DNA from: Aureispira sp045105775
GTDB lineage: Bacteria > Bacteroidota > Bacteroidia > Chitinophagales > Saprospiraceae
Length of the DNA stretch: 24,261 nt
Direction of reading: 5' to 3'
Assembly: GCA_045105775.1 (NCBI GenBank)
Contig: JBGCDW010000103.1
Location: 1 to 24,261 of the forward strand
The number at the start of each line of letters is the position of its first letter. Position 1 is the stretch's first letter. The notes beneath the pieces are model-generated. The model had not been told where the DNA came from. It ran no database searches and saw only the letters and a program-made list of their open reading frames with translations. Of the stretch, positions 22,967 to 24,261 are shown one piece after another. A program made the position numbers and the translations under genes.

Positions 22967-22990
22967 TGCGTTGCTTTTTAGGTTGGTGTA

Positions 22991-23560
22991 CTAGGAAGCT
23001 TCTTCGTCTAGTATTCCAATTTGATTGTCTTCTATTTTAAATTCTTTGAGTTTGGGCATGTCTTTAAGCGAACCCAGTCCAAAGTGTTGCATAAATTTTT
23101 CGCTGGTGCCATAAAGCAAGGGACGACCTGGATCTTTGGAGCGTCCAGCAATATAAATTAAATCTTTTTCTAGCAATTTACGAACAGCATAGTCACAACT
23201 GACCCCACGAATACGCTCCATCTCAGATTTTGGGATGGGTTGGCGATAAGCAATAACGGCTAGAGTCTCTAAAGTGGTTTTGCTGAGTTTTTTATTACTT
23301 CTTTGTTGTAATAACACCTGCAATGTGGCTTCAAAAGCAGGTTTGGTCAAGAATTGGTAGCCGCCTGCAATTTCTACAATTTCAAAGGAAAAACTTGGTT
23401 GTTGGTATTTGTCCTGCAATTGCATCAACAGCGTTTGGAGCATAACTTTATCAATAGATTCATCCAATGCTTTGCTCAAACATTGTTGCAATTCCTTGAA
23501 ACTAATCGGTTGCTCACTGGCAAATATTAAGGCTTCTAAATGTGTACGTACTAAATCCAA
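22991..23560 (-). CDS. scpB: Segregation and condensation protein ScpB
   Basis: ScpB is the winged-helix kleisin-interacting subunit of the SMC-ScpA-ScpB condensin-like complex that compacts and segregates the chromosome. The length of 189 residues is typical. The first winged helix starts with LEALIFASEQPISFKEL, and the second holds LSKTTLETLAVIAYRQPIPKSEMERIRGV and then AVRKLLEKDLIYIAGRSKDPGRPLLYGTS, the most conserved stretch of the family. The C-terminus is acidic. scpA is not next to it in this window. The start at 23560 is the first ATG of the frame. Confidence 0.96.
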   Translation of the reverse strand: MDLVRTHLEALIFASEQPISFKELQQCLSKALDESIDKVMLQTLLMQLQDKYQQPSFSFEIVEIAGGYQFLTKPAFEATLQVLLQQRSNKKLSKTTLETLAVIAYRQPIPKSEMERIRGVSCDYAVRKLLEKDLIYIAGRSKDPGRPLLYGTSEKFMQHFGLGSLKDMPKLKEFKIEDNQIGILDEEAS

Positions 23561-23916
23561 AAGAATAATTTTATCCAGAAAATAGGGAGTTGGTCGCTTC
23601 CAAAAGGTATTTTATCCCCAAAAAGTAAATGAATGCTTTTTCAGCGAACAAATTTTAAAAATTAGGCGTTGTTCTCAATGCAATTTGCTATAATATTGCC
23701 AAAAACTTGCAAAAAATAATCCTACAATCAACAGCAGAGAGGCTTATATAAGTACAATTACTTAGATGCAAGCTGTTTTTATCTTTTTGGTAAAAAATCC
23801 ACGAAGTATTAATTGCAATAAATAACAAAAAAATGGTAAATTTCGGCAAAAGAAGCTCTTTTTTATACGATCTATTTATTGACAACAAGAACATGTAAAA
23901 AGATAATAATAAAATA
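23561..23916. other. AT-rich non-coding stretch upstream of scpB
   Basis: This stretch lies between scpB and the MITE-like element. It should hold the scpB promoter on the minus strand, but I find no convincing -33/-7 pair. A frame of 68 codons on the minus strand (23894-23688) has no recognisable features and poor composition, so I do not call it. No RNA gene or repeat is seen. Confidence 0.5.
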
Positions 23917-24174
23917 GAAGTTGTTTAAAAATGGAATAGCGTTGATAATGAGTGATAATTTGATTCTAACCGAGCTTGCGAGCTCACGAAGTAATCAAGG
24001 CACTCGCAAAGCGATCTGCGTGGGTTGTACCTAAAAGGTACAACCCCGAAGGGCTCACGTAAGTAAAAGTCCTAGCGCATTTAGTTCATAGCAGCGCTAT
24101 GGAGTCAATTTTTAACGATGAGTAGGAAAAAATTAGCTTTCATTAGCGACATTAGGCTATTCTTAAACAACTTC
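23917..24174. mobile_element. MITE-like element, copy 2
   Basis: GAAGTTGTTTAA begins at 23917 and its reverse complement TTAAACAACTTC ends at 24174, giving 12-bp terminal inverted repeats over 258 bp. ATA flanks both ends (23914-23916 and 24175-24177), a 3-bp target duplication. Inside is a perfect 10-bp hairpin, GGGTTGTACC (24022-24031) and GGTACAACCC (24037-24046), and a GAGCT-TGC-GAGCTC-type palindrome near 23972. The first 21 bases and a block at 23945-23974 match copy 1. The element is about 100 bp longer than copy 1 and codes for nothing I can recognise. Confidence 0.85.
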
Positions 24175-24219
24175 ATAGAGTGCATACATTTTTATTTTAA
24201 AGAAATCCAATAAAACATT

Positions 24220-24261
24220 ATGAAGTCAGAGCATCTAGAAAAAGTAAAAGGTTACTTATTA
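24220..24261 (+). CDS. Start of an unidentified gene, cut by window edge
   Basis: An ATG at 24220 opens a frame of 14 codons (MKSEHLEKVKGYLL) that continues beyond the window. The AT-rich lead with an AAACATT box before the ATG is like other starts in this window. Too little is visible for any family call, although the helix resembles the openings of small YbjN/chaperone-like proteins. The MITE-like element ends 45 bp upstream. Confidence 0.45.
   Translation, partial: MKSEHLEKVKGYLL

Noticed and set aside
23688..23894. Minus-strand open frame of 68 codons upstream of scpB
   Set aside because: Its hydrophobic, Ile/Phe/Lys-rich product is what AT-rich non-coding DNA gives by chance; no supported start or family.

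Overview
The window looks like chromosome of a Bacteroidota bacterium, probably of the Saprospiraceae type. The grounds are the low GC, the near absence of Shine-Dalgarno sequences, a TAnnTTTG-type promoter before clpX, a GroEL ending in a Met/Gly/Pro tail, and a house style of leucine-rich-repeat proteins, lipoproteins and peptidoglycan-binding repeats. The phylum is well supported; the finer placement is inference. I see no rRNA, tRNA, CRISPR array or complete insertion sequence.

Layout. 1-1590 (minus): a truncated protein with two peptidoglycan-binding-like repeats and an acidic lipoprotein. 1694-3752 (minus): groES-groEL with a clear terminator. 4046-5386 (plus): a long leucine-rich-repeat protein. 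5441-7469 (minus): an AT-rich type II restriction-modification pair, with a YhdJ-like adenine methyltransferase overlapping a PD-(D/E)XK-like endonuclease. 7469-13503 (minus): a six-gene operon matching the functionally uncharacterised STM4011-STM4015 cluster, namely STM4015 (LRR-like), STM4014 (ATP-grasp-like), a HAD phosphatase, STM4013 (alkaline phosphatase/sulfatase superfamily), STM4012 (HemN-like radical SAM) and STM4011 (radical SAM with extra cysteines). 13682-17519 (plus): a GNAT acetyltransferase and a YegI-like membrane kinase with a long coiled coil. 17797-20691 (plus): a PH-like membrane protein, clpP and clpX, with a structured, probably long clpX leader. 20769-21209 (plus): a zinc-ribbon-like protein. 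21264-23560 (minus): scpB, a KOW-like/coiled-coil protein, a membrane protein and the decayed remnant of a VOC/glyoxalase gene. The right edge carries a short inverted-repeat element and the first 14 codons of another gene.

The most interesting part is the STM4011-4015-type operon. Two radical SAM enzymes, an ATP-grasp-like enzyme, two hydrolases and an LRR-like partner with a distinctive acidic C-terminal tail look like a dedicated biosynthetic or protein-modification pathway whose product is unknown to me. In this genome the operon contains an extra HAD gene. It also contains a 159-bp MITE-like element with 13-bp terminal inverted repeats and a 3-bp target duplication, inserted directly before STM4012, where it creates a false in-frame start. 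A related 258-bp copy with its own 3-bp duplication lies at 23917-24174. The restriction-modification pair is attached directly to the operon's 3' end by a TGATG overlap.
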